64,000 nucleotides of DNA from Bicyclus anynana (Eukaryota; Arthropoda; Insecta; Lepidoptera; Nymphalidae), in contig NC_069105.1 in NCBI RefSeq assembly GCF_947172395.1, positions 7,833,971 through 7,897,970 of the forward strand, in the 5' to 3' direction. Positions 1 to 11,450 of this stretch are shown here, piece by piece. Every line of letters begins with the position of its first letter. The stretch's first letter is position 1. Position numbers and translations under genes: made by a program. The notes under the pieces were generated by a model. It was not told where the DNA came from. It saw only the letters and a program-made list of their open reading frames with translations, and did no database searches.

Positions 1-2
1 AA

Positions 3-185
3 TCTATACTAATAATAAAGAGGAAAGATTTGATTGATTGTTTGATTGCATTGAATAGGCTCTGAAACTACTTAACCGATTTGAAAAATTCATTTGCTAA
101 GCTACACTATCCCAGAGTGCTTTAAGCTATTATATCCCTGTATTCCTACGGGAACAGGAAAAACCGCGCATTGTCTACTAGTATA
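3..185 (+). mobile_element. Non-autonomous Helitron-like element (lep1 type)
   Basis: Begins TCTATACTAATAATAAAG; contains TGAATAGGCTCTGAAACTAC, CGATTTGAAAAATTC, ATTCCTACGGGAAC and ends near ACTAGT. A TC start and CTAG end without inverted repeats fit a Helitron. Fifteen or more relatives in the window share this layout. Confidence 0.75.
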
Positions 186-276
186 TAATAAATTATAAAA
201 TCAAGTGCTATGGCTTTCCATTGACTATCAGGTTAACCATCTGTTTGTTCTATAAAAAATAATAAGTTTATAGGTT

Positions 277-462
277 TAGCTGGTGGGAGGCATTGGTTGT
301 GGCTAGTTACCATACTTCCATTTAGGTATGATGTTGTGTAGAAACCAAAAAAGGTGTGGGTTTTCATCCTTCTCCTAACAAGTTAGCTTCTATCTTAAAT
401 TGCATCATCACTTACCATCAGGCGAGATAGTCAAGGGCTAACTTGTAAAGAATAAAAAAAAA
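277..462 (+). mobile_element. SINE family A, 5' truncated
   Basis: Holds the body and tail of the tRNA-derived family best seen at 24726-25057, ending in GTAAAGAATAAAAAAAAA. Diverged. It lies just before the first visible cathepsin O exon. Confidence 0.75.
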
Positions 463-532
463 CACCTTACATCCTCTTGCGCTCACCATAACCACCATGA
501 CAGATTTTGATGTAACATTAATTTTATTGTAG

Positions 533-3500
533 GCATCAGTATACGAAATAGACAGACTAAACAGGATATCAAGAGGTCCAGAACAACACAGAGCCAAATT
601 TGACTTAACACCACTCTCTGATATGTCAAAAACAGAATTTATTGACATACACTTATCAGATGAAAAACCTCATAAACGGAAGAACAATTTGGGCAAAAGT
701 TGGAGCAAAGGCCGAGATAAATTTAAACCTAAACCAATGTTTGACAGTGATGATTTAATGACGGATGAGGATGAGAAAATGATGGATGATGATAAGCCAG
801 TGGTGGATCAGCCAATGTCAGATGATGAAGCTGATATTGACGTGAAGAGCTCGCATCACAACATATACATTATTATCAAGAGAAGGAGAAGAGCGGCTTT
901 GCCTTTGAAGGTTGATTGGTGAGTTAGTTGTAGTTTTTATTAGCTACTAGCGGACGCACGCGACCTTTGTATCACATTAGCATCACACTGAAACTACTCA
1001 ATGAATTCTAATGAAACTTGGCACTTTTTGTCCCAAAAATTAAATCAGATGGGGGTGGAACAGGTTTAAAGTTTATCATTCATTTATATATATATGGAAA
1101 TTCATTATTCAACATTTGTAAACATTGGAATGTGTTTGTACCTACTTACTAGAAAAAAACCTACTCGAAATGATGCCATTTGACATTTTTCAAAATTCTT
1201 CTTAAAGTTGAAGTTTTTTTAAATATAAATTGTTTACGTTTTGAGTTACAGTTTTGTAAAATGATTAGTGGACTATATATAAAATATGCGTAAATATAAA
1301 TACATAGAAGGGATGAAATAGGGGTTGAGTGTTTACATCGATTTCCACGCGGATGAAGTCGCGGGCAACCGCTGGCAACCCGTCTCAAAATATATGTATA
1401 GAGGAACAATCATCACAAATACTCGAAAAACGCTTGAAAGATTAAATTTGGTAGGGAGGTAGTGTATAGTTTGTAGACGTCAGGTGTAGAACGGATTTTG
1501 GGGTAGGGCCGGATTAAAGAGATTAATAGGAGACCAAGTTAGTAGGCTGATAATGATGAAATGTATACCCAACTCAGCAGCTTTCTACACATATTTGATA
1601 TTGGCACGTTCTAAGTTGCTGCTTCACTGAATCCTTTTCCACAGCTCCGTCGCGCAAGATCAGGCCACTGTTTCGAAATACACAGTTATTTACTTACTTC
1701 TATATAAATTTGTAAAATGGTGATAAAAAAAATGTTAAGTGATGAAAAAAAACCTTGGCTGAGTTTGTTGTGGGCTCTTCTCGGACCAAGGCGCATTTGG
1801 AACCCTCGTAATTTTAAGTTTTCGACCAATTATTATCACCATTATTTAATAATACCATTAGTTATTACCTCGAAAGTGCTTGCAGACTAAGCCTAATTGA
1901 AATAAATGAACTTTAACTTTGGCGTTCTAAACCCGAGTATTTTTGATTTCCCGAATCAATAGAGAGAAAATTGCTGACAAAATTATCCTTTTTAGGTGTT
2001 CGGATTTTTTCATTTTAGAGAACCCTAAAAATCGAGCGAAACAAGTCACTCAAATAAATATTCTGTCAATAATCCAGCTATTTACATGATAATTTACATT
2101 GCAATATTGGACGCATTCTAAATTCACATTTGAATTTTAGGGTAATAATGAAAATCTTCAGTCACATGTCTCTGAATTAAGTATTCCTAGTCCTACCTAG
2201 CTATGTATTTTAATTTCGTCCAAACTAATATTATAAAAAGAACTAGCGGACGCTCGCGACTTTGTCCGCGTGAAATGTAGTTGTTCACAAATCCCTCAGG
2301 AACCATGGATTTTCTGGGACAAAAAGTAGCCTAAGTGTTAATCCAGAGTGCAATCTATTTCAGTATTATCGGTTTAGTAGTTGCGGCGTTAAAGAGTTAC
2401 AAACACCCAAACAAACATCCGTACAAACATCCAAACAAACATACATACAAACTTTCGCGTTTATAATATTAGTAAGATGTGTTGATTTTTGCTAGATTTT
2501 GTAGGTGGTATTCGGTAGATTCGGTCCGGAAACATTTTGATGGCTTTTTTATTTGTTTTTTAATTACTTCATGAATCATCAAAAACTCGTCAACGGAAAA
2601 ATATAGTTAACTAGCGGACGCCCGCGACTTCGTCCGCGTGGAATTCAGTTTTTCAAAAATCCCACGGTAACCATGAATTTTTCCGAGATGAAAAGTGAAA
2701 AGCCTTTGTGCAACCCGCATGCCCAGCGTGGTCAGTATCGGGCAAAACTTTATATGGGCGACTCCGCACTAGAAAGCGCAGTGTTGGTCGACCCCCACCA
2801 GGTGGACTGACGACATCAAGCGAGTCGCAGGGATTCGCTGGATGCAGATGGCTCAGTATCGTGATGTTTGGAAGTCCCTACAAAAGGCATTTGTACTGCA
2901 GTGGACGTCCATCGGCTGACATGGTGGTGATGATGATGATGATAAATACAAGAAGTTGGAAGATTTCCACGCGGAAGAAGTTCACAAGTGTTAAATAAAC
3001 CAATAGACCTTCTTCTTGAACTTGAGCCGCTCTATCAAATGATGAAACCGCAATAAAACCCGCTGCGAAGGTAGTTTAAAAGATACTAAACTAGCGAACG
3101 CTCGCGGCTTTATTCACATAAATTTCCTTTTTTTAGATCCCGCTGGAATCGTGAATTTTCCGGGATATCAATAAAACAAAATGTTTCTAAATCGGTTTAG
3201 TTGTTAAAAATTAACACACAGACAGACTTATTTTCACAATGTATAATATTAGTATCTATAGAGGATGGATTAAGATTAAGAATACTAATAAACGCCCTCA
3301 AAATCGTCTATGTGAAGTTAGTTTTTGTACGTCCAATTATTATGAAACAAAGCCTTATCTATACTTCTATACTAATATTATAAAGCTGAAGAGTTTGTTT
3401 GGTTGAACACACTAATCTCAGGAACTGCTGGTCCGATTTGAAAAATTCTTTCAGTGTTTGACAGCCCATTTATCGAGGAAGGTTATAGGTTATATAGTAT

Positions 3501-6500
3501 TATCCCCGTATTCCAACAGGAACGGGAACCACGCGGGTGAAACCACGCGGCGTCAGTTAGTTATTTTATATAGTTTGTGTTTAAAGTCAAGGCCTAAAGC
3601 TTTAAGACCTAAGGCTTTTTATCATTATCATCATGGGCCTTTTGTAGGGAATTAATTGCAAACATCACGATCCTAAGCCACCTGCATCCAGCAAATACCT
3701 GCGACTCGCTTGATGTCGTGAGTCCACCTGTTGGGAGGTCGACCAAAACTCCGCTTTCTAGTGCGGGATTGCCATTCCAGCATCTTGTGACCCTAACACC
3801 CATCGTCTCTTCGAACTATGTGCTCCGCCCATTGCTACTTCAGCTTTGCGACTCGCTAGCTATGTTATTGTTACGTAGATATGGTTACAGTTAGGTCCAA
3901 TTACGAGAAAAAGGTAAACCGCCGAATCCAACTCGACTGGGCTGCATTCGGGAAACTTCGCGACATCTTTTCGTCCGAAATTCCTCAGTGCCTGAAGACA
4001 AAAGTCTTCGAACAATGCTTGTTGCCAGTTTACCTATACTTTCGAGACTTGGTCGCTAACTATGAGCCTCATAAGAAGGCTCAGAGTCACACAGCGATGG
4101 AACGAGGTAAGGCTTTTGCCCTAAAGTATTCGAGGTTCTTATTCATGAAGTTTACCTACTGTATGTATTGCATTGCAAGTATAGATTTACTTAATACTTA
4201 TCATCAGGTGAGATCGCGGTCAAGCGTTAACCTAACCGGTCGTCGATAAATACAGTGCACTCTGTTATAATTATTATAGTATATTTACTACTTATGTACC
4301 TACGTACTATTATTATAAGAATTACTTAAGAGTAAGTAACTACTAACTGCCTAGCCGGTCGAGTGATTAGCCTATGTTATATTGGGCTATATATAGGCCA
4401 CTAGCGGACGACCGTGACTTCGTCCGCGTGGGATTCAGTTTTTCACAAATCCCGCGGGAACCATGAATTTTTCCGGGATGAAAAGTAGCCTATGTATCCA
4501 GAGTAAAATCTATTTCCATTCAGCCAAATCGCTTCAACGTTTAGCGACGTTAAAGAGTAACAAACATCCAAACTTTGACGGCCTCCGTGGCGCAGTGGTA
4601 TGCGCGGTGGATTTACAAGACGGAGGTCCTGGGTTCGATCCCCGGCTGGACTGATTGAGGTTTTCTTAATTGGTCCAGGTCTGGCTAGTGGGAGGCTCCG
4701 GCCGTGGCTAGTTACCACCCTACCGACAAAGAGATTAGCGTTCCAGTACGATGTCGTGTAGAAACCGAAAGGGATGTGGATTTTCATCCTCCTAATAAGT
4801 CCGCTTCCATCTTAGATTGCATTGATTACTATTCAGTGAGATTGCAGTCAAGATTGTAAAGAATAAAAAAAAATCGAAACTACCTGGCCCGACCGGCCGT
4901 ATAATGGGCAATTCGAATAGATTGCTCATGAAAATGGTTATAAAAATAGTGCTATGAACTTATGAGGTAGGTACAGATTTTTACATTACTGCTTCGATAA
5001 TGCCCGACTAAAATCGCGTCGGTTTTTCACGGTTATTAGCAAGATTAATCAATTATTCATTATTTTCAAAATTGATAAAACCAGTTGATTCATTAAAATA
5101 TGTAATATTATTATTCATACAATGCAAAAAACATTTATATTACGATTGGCGCGTGCTTAATGTCAATCCAGTTATTTACAATGATTTTGATTAAATTTTG
5201 ACTCGTGTTTTTATTAGAAACTACTTGTTAGCCGACATCGTCCGTTCCTCATCATCATCATCATATCAGCCGATAGACGTCCACTGCAGGACATATGCCT
5301 TTTGTAGGGACTTCCTAACATCACGATCCTGAGCCGCCTGCATCCAGCGAATCCCTGTGACTCTCTTGAAGTCGTCGGTCCACCTGGTGGAAAACCGACC
5401 GAGGCTGGGCTTAGAATAACGTCTTCCGTAGACTAGAATCTTGCCTACAACTATACTCTGTTTAATAATCTTTTTAACATAAAAATTTTACCGACTTCAA
5501 AGATGTATTTCAGTTATTTTGATTATAACACAAAATGACTAAACTGATTTTCATGAAAATGAAATGGGACCAATCTGAAAGTATCTTTCAAATAAAAAAA
5601 TATTTTTCAAAATTGGTTAATTAATGACGAAGTTATGAGGAACAACGTGACGACCTCCGTGGCGCAGTGGTGAGTGCGGTAGACGTAGATTTATAAGGCG
5701 GAGGTCCTGGGTTCGATCCCCAGCTGGGCCAATTGAGGTTTTCTTAATTGGTCCAGGTCTAGCTGGTGGGAGGCTTTGGCCGTGGCAAGTTGCCAAGCGA
5801 TTTAGCGTTCCGGTACGATGTCGTGTAGAAACCGAAAGGGGTGTGGATTTTCGTCCTCCTCCTAACAAGTTAGCCCGCTTCCATCTTAGATTGCATCATC
5901 ACTTACCATCAGGTGAGATTGTAATCAAGGGCTAAGTAACTTGTAAATAATAAAAAAACATACGCGTCGAATTGAGAACTCCTTTTTTTGGACATCGGTT
6001 GAAAATGTGGTGAATATTAAAGTTTCAATATTTTTCTTTGTTCCACACCAGGCGAGAGAAGGGTGTAATAGGACCAGTGCGGGACCAGGGCCTGTGCGGA
6101 GCCTGTTGGGCTTTCAGCACCATTGGGGTCATGGAGGCCATGGCTGCCATCAACACGGGCAAATTCAGCAGCCTCAGCGTTCAGGTAACTTCATAATCAA
6201 TCATCATCATCATCATATCAGCTTCCAATGCTTATATTAATTGTGTGTGTGTGTGTGTGTGTGTGTGGATATTTAATTAGGGCTCTCTAAAAATAGAACC
6301 AACATTGGAAGGTTATTGGCAAGTCCGATTTGGCATGCCTGTAAAATATAAAGAAAGTCCAATGTCGCATGCCTATAAATACTGGGCTAGTCCAATGTGG
6401 CATGCATGTAAATATTGGAAAAGTCCAATGTGGCATGTCTGTAAATTATTATTTTAAATACGGGGATAATATATAGCCTATAGCCTTCCTCGATAAATGG

Positions 6501-9500
6501 GCTATCTAACACTGAAAAAATTTTTCAAATAGGACCAGTAGTTCCTGAGAGTAGCGCGTTCAACCCAACAAACAAACTCTTCAGCTTTAGAGTCAAGCTT
6601 TAAGACCTAAGGCTTTTCATTATATCAGCCGATGGACGTCCACTGCAGGACATAGGCCTTTTTTAGGGACTTCCAAACATCACGTTCCTGGGACGCCTAT
6701 ATCCAGCGAATCCCTGCGACTCGCTTGATCTCGTCAGTCTACCTGGTGGGGGGTCGACCAACACTGCGCTTTGTTGTGCGGGGTCGCCATTCCATCACCT
6801 TGAGACCCCAACGTCCTTTGCCTCTTCAAATCTCTGCAATTGCCTCTTCGAACTATGTGCCCCGCACTTCAGCTTCGCGACACGTCGAGCTATGTCGGGG
6901 ACTTGGTCTTTGGTTCTTCTGTGGAATCTTCTTAATCAATAGCTCCATCTATCTTCGCTCCACTCGGCCTGGTGATTTGCTTCATTCAAAATCTCTTTCC
7001 CAAGCTTCTGGATTAGCGTTTTACAGAAACAGTCTGGGGGTAGGGCAGACAAGACTGCATGAAGTCTGGCCCAATCGCAAAATCCGTTCTTAGTGGATAC
7101 CTAATAACTATAAACTACCTCCCTGCCTTCAGCTTTGTACATCATCCGGTTTTTGAGATTTCGTGATGAATGACTTTTCGCATTTATAGAAATACCCATA
7201 TATATAAAGATTTTAGAATTCAAACTATCGTGAGTAAATTATTATATTATATGTAGTTACATTTTTTTATTGGTGTAGGTACTTTGTCATTAAATGAGTA
7301 AAGTGTAAAGTGTGTAGTTAAATCATATTCTAGTATGCAAATTAAGTATTTGTTCGTTTTTTTTTTCTCAATAAAGTCACTCGTAATACATCGATGTCGT
7401 CCAAAAACGGAATATTGTATAATTGTGTTGCAAAAGGAACATGAAACTGGTCGAAAATTGAGGACAGGTTTTGAAAAAAAACAGGTTTGTTTTGTACAAT
7501 TGTCAGCGTCGAGAGAATTGTTCGTATGACCTTTATTTGCAAGGTGATGTTTTTATCGAGGCTATGTCTAGGTATTTTTGGAAAAAAACAAAATCTAGAT
7601 ATTTTTTCTAGCTGCATTTGGTATCGTGTTTATTCAGAATTATTCAGTGGCATATTCAAAATTAAGCGAAAACAATAATTCTGATAAAGCTGATATTATG
7701 ATGATAAATATTAAGAATTTTCAACCGAATAAATCAGAGGTTCCCAAACTTTGTTTCTCATAGACCACTTTGAACTGGTTGGTTCAGGTGGATCGGATTT
7801 GCGTTGCGAAATCCACAGCCACCATTATCTAACAGTATTCGAAAAAAAGAGAATAAAATTGATTTGTTGAAAATAATTAAAAAAAGTTTGCCAATCAAAA
7901 AAGTGATACCAGTCAACTTTACTTTTTGATGTACTAGGTAAGCTGTACTATCTACTTAGGTAAGCACAGTACAAGGGACCAATCAATCCATACTTGCCTA
8001 TGTATTTTATTAAGATAACTCCTCATTCGGTATGAAACCACTATAAAACCAGATAAATTTTGTGGACCCTCGCTTACGAATTATAAACCCCCATATTTTG
8101 GAGACGCCGACGTAAACCCCTAAGGTACTCTCGTGGACCCCTGGGGTTCCATCTGGACCACTTTGGGAATAAATGGAATAAATCGTCAGACAATTATTAT
8201 GTCTTTGTGGCGACACCCGATCTGTGGTTCCAGCTGAAAATCAGCGCTGCATGCCCTACTTTAAAAGGCCATGTAGCATTATGCTGAGTTGGGGCCATTT
8301 TGTGGGTTATGCCACACATCGCAGGGTATTATCCTGGGTGTAATGGAGATATTGTGTTTGGCATAGTGTTGAAATAAACGCATTTTTCATTCTTATGTTT
8401 CTGAATTTGGGTGCAATGCAACACCAAAGCTAATCAATGGAATAAATCGTCAGACAATTACGTCTTCGTGGCGACATCCGATCTGTGGTTCCAGCTGAAA
8501 ACTTCGATCGGAGGTTCTCAATTCGGTCGGTATTTTTTTTATGTATGTACACCTCAAAGACGCCTGGACCGATTTCAAAAATATTTTTTTGTTTGAAACG
8601 GTATAGTCCCCATTTGGTCCCATTGCCATCATGTCAAGATCTGATGATGGAATCCTGGAGAAATAGAGGGGAACTTTCGAAAATGATATGGGTGTCTAGT
8701 GTGTTCGTAATCTTTTCTATTTAGTACTTTAAAGCACTACAATTTCGTGAAGGTTTAAAATCGATCTGACGATGGAGCCATAAAACAGACGAGGGAACTC
8801 CTCGGTGATTTACAGCAGTTACCGTGTGTTTGGGCTTGATTTATTTGTATTAATGAGATGATGATGATGATGTAGAATCCATCCCCAATTTCCAGGAGGC
8901 AATAGACTGTGCCGGTCTCGGCAACGGTGGTTGCGCTGGTGGCGACATCTGCCTGTTGCTGGACTGGCTGCTACTGACCGACACGGCGGTGCAGCCGGAC
9001 ACCGAGTACCCTCTGCGGCTGATGAACGGCGTCTGCCAGAAGAAGAGCAACGCGACTGGCGTGCGTGTGCAGAAGTTCACGTGCGATGAGTGAGTATACT
9101 CTCCTCTAGTGGCCCCATCACAACCTGTCCATCTTATTTAAGGGTGTAAGGTTGTGTGTGTGTTTAAAAACTGTATATTACTTTTTATTTGTGCCAGTCA
9201 GCATATAGTTGATGTTCAATTAAGGCTCTCTAAAAATAGAACCAACGTTGGAAGGTTATTGGCAAGTCCAATTTGGCATGCCTGTAAATATAGAGAAAGT
9301 CCAATGTGGCATGCCTGTAAATAATGGGAAAGTCCAATGTGGCATGCCTGTAAATATTGGGAAAGTCCAATGTGGCATGCCTGTAAATATTGGGAAAGTC
9401 CAATGTGGCATGCCTGTAAATATTGGGAAAGTCCAATGTGGCGTGCCTATAAATACTGGGAAAGACCAATGTGGCATGCCTGTAAATATTGGAAAAGTCC

Positions 9501-10640
9501 AATGTGGCATGTCTGAAAATATTGGGGAAGGTCAATGTGGCATTCCTGTAAATAATGGACAAATATCCAATGTGGCATGCTTGTAAATACTGGGAAAGTC
9601 CAATATGGCATGCCTGTAAATTGTGGGCAAAATCTAATGTGGCATGCCTATAAATTCTGGGGAAGTCCAATGTGGCATGCTTGTAAATACTGTGTAATAT
9701 TTTTTCAATCCTATTTGTTTTGCAATATTTTTTTCTGTTTTTCAGTCTAGTGGGATCAGAAGAGAAGATCATAGAGTCCATAGCCACACACGGGCCAGTC
9801 ACAGTAGCTGTCAACGCGTTGACATGGCAGAACTATCTCGGTGGAGTCATACAGTATCACTGCAGGTGAGAATTTTTCTTCTAATTATGTAATTGATTTT
9901 TATGAGACATTCGTGTAAATAAGGACAATATTAACTAATTAATACATAAAGATCTACGATTTTCTTTATTTTTATAAAATAAATAATATTATAAAATATA
10001 AAAATAAATAATAAAAATTTAATTTAAAATCAATTCCTACAAAAATGATCTCTCTTAGCGAAAACTTAGATTTTTCTTGTCATCATCAATTACGAATTAT
10101 TTTTTAGCTATCCGTGGCAGTGCCGCAAAAATGACCCTTTAAATCCTTTTAGCTCTGAAAGTAATGATCGCAGATAAACTGTTTTACAATTGGTTTATTA
10201 TTAGCATACTCTTAATTTAAATCTTGAAATCTGCGTGGTTCTCGTTCCCGTAGGAATACGGGGATAAAATATAACCTATAGCACTCAGGGATAGTGTAGC
10301 TTCCCGACAGTGAAAGAATTTTTCAAATCGGTTCAGTAGTTCCAGAGCCTATTCAATGCAAACAAACAAACAATCAAATCTTTCCTCTTTATAATATTGT
10401 TATAGATTTCAATATCTGCCATTGTCCCTAATATTATTATATCCTTACAGTGGCAGTCCTAAGGAGCTAAACCACGCAGTACAATTGGTTGGTTATGACT
10501 TAACAGCCGAAGTGCCATACTACATCGCAAAGAATTCGTGGGGGAAGAACTTTGGCATCGACGGATATATACAGTTGGCAATTGGTTGCAATATTTGTGG
10601 GCTAGCCAATGAAGTTGCTTCAGTGGACATTAAGCCTTAG
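533..10640 (+). CDS. CtsO: Cathepsin O-like cysteine protease (papain family C1A), 5' partial
   Basis: Lysosomal-type endopeptidase of the papain family. The first exon (signal peptide and start of the propeptide) lies left of the window. Exons 533-918, 6052-6184, 8896-9089, 9746-9865 and 10451-10640 join in frame with GT-AG introns, giving 340 residues and a TAG stop. Exon 533-918 holds the end of an I29 inhibitor propeptide (EIDRLN, LTPLSDMS, EFIDIHLS), a long charged linker, and LPLKVDW, the usual start of a mature papain-like enzyme. The catalytic Cys is in QGLCGACWAFS (exon 6052-6184); His in ELNHAV and Asn in AKNSWG are in the last exon. SVQEAIDC, TWQNYLGG and NICGLA match cathepsin O better than L or B. 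AATAAA occurs at 10888. Introns are full of repeats, including a 33-bp minisatellite. Confidence 0.9.
2235..2482 (-). mobile_element. Second Helitron-like family (GCGGACGC type)
   Basis: CTAGCGGACGCTCGCGAC, TTAATCCAGAGTGCAATC, GTTGCGGCGTTAAAGAG, (CAAACATC)n and TTTATAATATTAGTAAGA. On the minus strand it reads TC... to CTAG, again Helitron-like. Related pieces: 2611-2706, 3091-3260, 4401-4576 and 61880-62040. Confidence 0.7.
2727..2945 (+). mobile_element. RTE LINE 3' fragment with ATG-repeat tail
   Basis: Reads RTRKRSVGRPP, then out of frame KRVAGIRWMQMAQY and a run of GATGATGATGAT at the end. This 3' end recurs many times in the window, always with the ATG/GAT microsatellite at its 3' side. 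Confidence 0.75.
3366..3560 (+). mobile_element. Helitron-like element (lep1 type)
   Basis: TCTATACTAATATTATAAAG start, GGTCCGATTTGAAAAATTC middle, ACCACGCGGCGTCAGTTAGT end. Complete-looking. Confidence 0.8.
3625..3865 (-). mobile_element. RTE LINE 3' fragment (reverse orientation)
   Basis: Same 3' end as 2727-2945 on the other strand, starting with ATCATTATCATCATGGGCC and continuing to the GCTCTTCGAACTATGTGC-type region. Confidence 0.75.
3893..4115 (+). pseudogene. RTE LINE fragment (mid C-terminal region)
   Basis: Reads INRRIQLDWAAFGKLR-like sequence (VNRRIQLDWAAFGKLRDIF), then SSEIPQCLKTKVFEQCLLPV, a segment typical of insect RTE reverse transcriptases after the FADD motif. It then loses frame. 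Together with the reversed 3' fragment at 3625-3865 it suggests two overlapping old insertions. Confidence 0.75.
4577..4873 (+). mobile_element. SINE family A, full-length-like
   Basis: tRNA-like head with A box (GTGGCGCAGTGG) and B box (GGTTCGATCCC), a family-specific body, and a tail GTAAAGAATAAAAAAAAA. The head joins directly to a Helitron-like fragment at 4401-4576. Confidence 0.85.
5247..5412 (-). mobile_element. RTE LINE 3' fragment (reverse orientation)
   Basis: Opens with a CATCATCATCAT tail, then the block GCCGATAGACGTCCACTGCA and the conserved region that follows it. Truncated after about 165 bp. Confidence 0.75.
5649..5958 (+). mobile_element. SINE family A
   Basis: tRNA-like head (CTCCGTGGCGCAGTGGTG, GGTTCGATCCCC) and the shared body, ending in an A-rich tail. 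Head sequence has small insertions relative to other copies. Confidence 0.85.
6241..6267 (+). repeat. (TG)n microsatellite
   Basis: About 12 TG dinucleotides directly upstream of the minisatellite leader in the cathepsin O intron. Confidence 0.95.
6277..6452 (+). repeat. 33-bp minisatellite, about 4 units
   Basis: Same leader (GGGCTCTCTAAAAATAGAA) and units GTGGCATGCATGTAAATATT as the array at 9230-9700, in the preceding intron. Just before it is a (TG)n run at 6241-6267. Confidence 0.88.
6456..6595 (-). mobile_element. Helitron-like element, partial
   Basis: Reverse copy from TACGGGGATAATATATAGCC to AACTCTTCAGCTTTA; the CTAG end is missing. Confidence 0.7.
6605..7005 (-). mobile_element. 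RTE LINE 3' fragment (reverse orientation)
   Basis: Starts in the 3'-end block (GCCGATGGACGTCCACTGCA) and continues upstream of the usual truncation point through GCTATGTCGGGGACTTGG-type sequence, so it is longer than most copies. It lies in the cathepsin O intron 6185-8895. Confidence 0.7.
7735..8175 (+). mobile_element. Possible decayed hAT-like element
   Basis: Starts CAGAGGTTCCCAAACTTTG and has GACCACTTTGGGAATAAATG at the far end, giving imperfect inverted TTCCCAAA ends. GAATAAAT occurs at 7727-7734 and 8176-8183. The right word is part of another repeat, so the duplication may be chance. Confidence 0.4.
8171..8512 (+). repeat. Direct repeat pair of about 75 bp
   Basis: GGAATAAATCGTCAGACAAT through GATCTGTGGTTCCAGCTGAA occurs at about 8175-8240 and 8439-8500 with few changes; the 200 bp between are of unknown origin. 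Confidence 0.75.
9230..9700 (+). repeat. 33-bp minisatellite in a cathepsin O intron, about 13 units
   Basis: Unit: GGCATGCCTGTAAATATTGG plus GAAAGTCCAATGT. It fills most of the 656-bp intron between exons 8896-9089 and 9746-9865. It is preceded by a leader GGCTCTCTAAAAATAGAAC. Unit length divisible by three keeps several frames open by chance. Confidence 0.93.
10231..10408 (-). mobile_element. Helitron-like element in the last cathepsin O intron
   Basis: Reverse copy from GCGTGGTTCTCGTTCCCGT to CTTTATAATATTGTTATAGA. It lies about 40 bp before the acceptor of the final exon. Confidence 0.75.
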
Positions 10641-11184
10641 TATGTATCACCGTGTGCCGTTCAGCGATTGCGTTTCTGACAGGTAGTAATCGAATGGGAC
10701 AAACATACTTAAATTGCCTTGTTATTTGGTCTCATCACTAAAAAGACAAACAGTTGGCATAACCTTGATACAATGCAGTTCAACAACCTTATACGCCAGT
10801 TTGAATTTACATTATTCAATATTAGCCTCATATTGTTTCTCGCTACCTAGAATTTGAACGATGAGTAGTTCTACTACTATTTGCAAAAATAAAACATTCC
10901 TTGATTTTATGACTGGATAGTAGCGTAGACATTAACCAGATATAGAACATTCCAATTATTGATTTATTAAGATCTATGGACAAAATAACGTTTATTTTTG
11001 TCTTATTAGATATCAATATATAAATCTTTTCCTTTGTTTAATTTTAAAGACACTGGTATATATGTTTTTAAATATATGATAATTTTTGTATTATAACGTT
11101 TACTCGAAGTTATGTTGTGGTATCGGCAGCTTTGGCATGTATTTGTAGTGTGCCAGTCAGTGTAAAGATGATTTTTCGTTTTAA

Positions 11185-11450
11185 AAACGGCTCTCTGAAA
11201 GTAGAATTAAGTTTAATTAAGAGTTGAAAAAATTAAGACAGTTATTGGTAAGTCCACTGTGGCATGCTTGTAAATGTTATATTATTTTTTATGTATGCCA
11301 GTCAGCGTATAGTTGATTTTACGTTTAATTAAGGCTCTCTAAAAGTAGAATTAATACTCGTAATAAGAAGAAAGGTCATTGGCAAGTCCATTGTGGCACT
11401 GGCATGCCTATAAATACTGTGGAATATTTTTATATGTGCCAGTCAATATT
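11185..11450 (+). repeat. 33-bp minisatellite relics in the cathepsin O 3' flank
   Basis: Two leader-plus-unit pieces: GGCTCTCTGAAAGTAGAATT with one unit near 11255-11275, and GGCTCTCTAAAAGTAGAATT with one unit near 11385-11415. Both share GTGCCAGTCAG nearby. Confidence 0.75.

Larger units (their letters stand above)
919..6051 (+). other. Cathepsin O intron rich in transposon fragments
   Basis: Runs from the donor GTGAGT at 919 to the acceptor before 6052. It holds Helitron-like pieces (2235-2482, 2611-2706, 3091-3260, 3366-3560, 4401-4576), RTE LINE 3' fragments in both orientations, and two tRNA-derived SINEs. The stretch 1100-2230 shows nothing I can name beyond AT-rich sequence. Confidence 0.7.

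Noticed and set aside
4577..4650. tRNA-like A and B boxes, also at 5649, 24726, 36603 and 38090
   Set aside because: Each is fused to a repeated body and A-rich or GAT tail, so they are SINE heads; I could not fold any into a sound cloverleaf by eye.
7335..7678. Three overlapping short frames on both strands
   Set aside because: AT-rich intronic sequence of cathepsin O without splice logic or similarity.
9230..9814. Long open frames on both strands with repeating YRHATLDF- and MPHWTF-like units
   Set aside because: They are translations of the 33-bp minisatellite, whose unit length is a multiple of three; the region is intronic.
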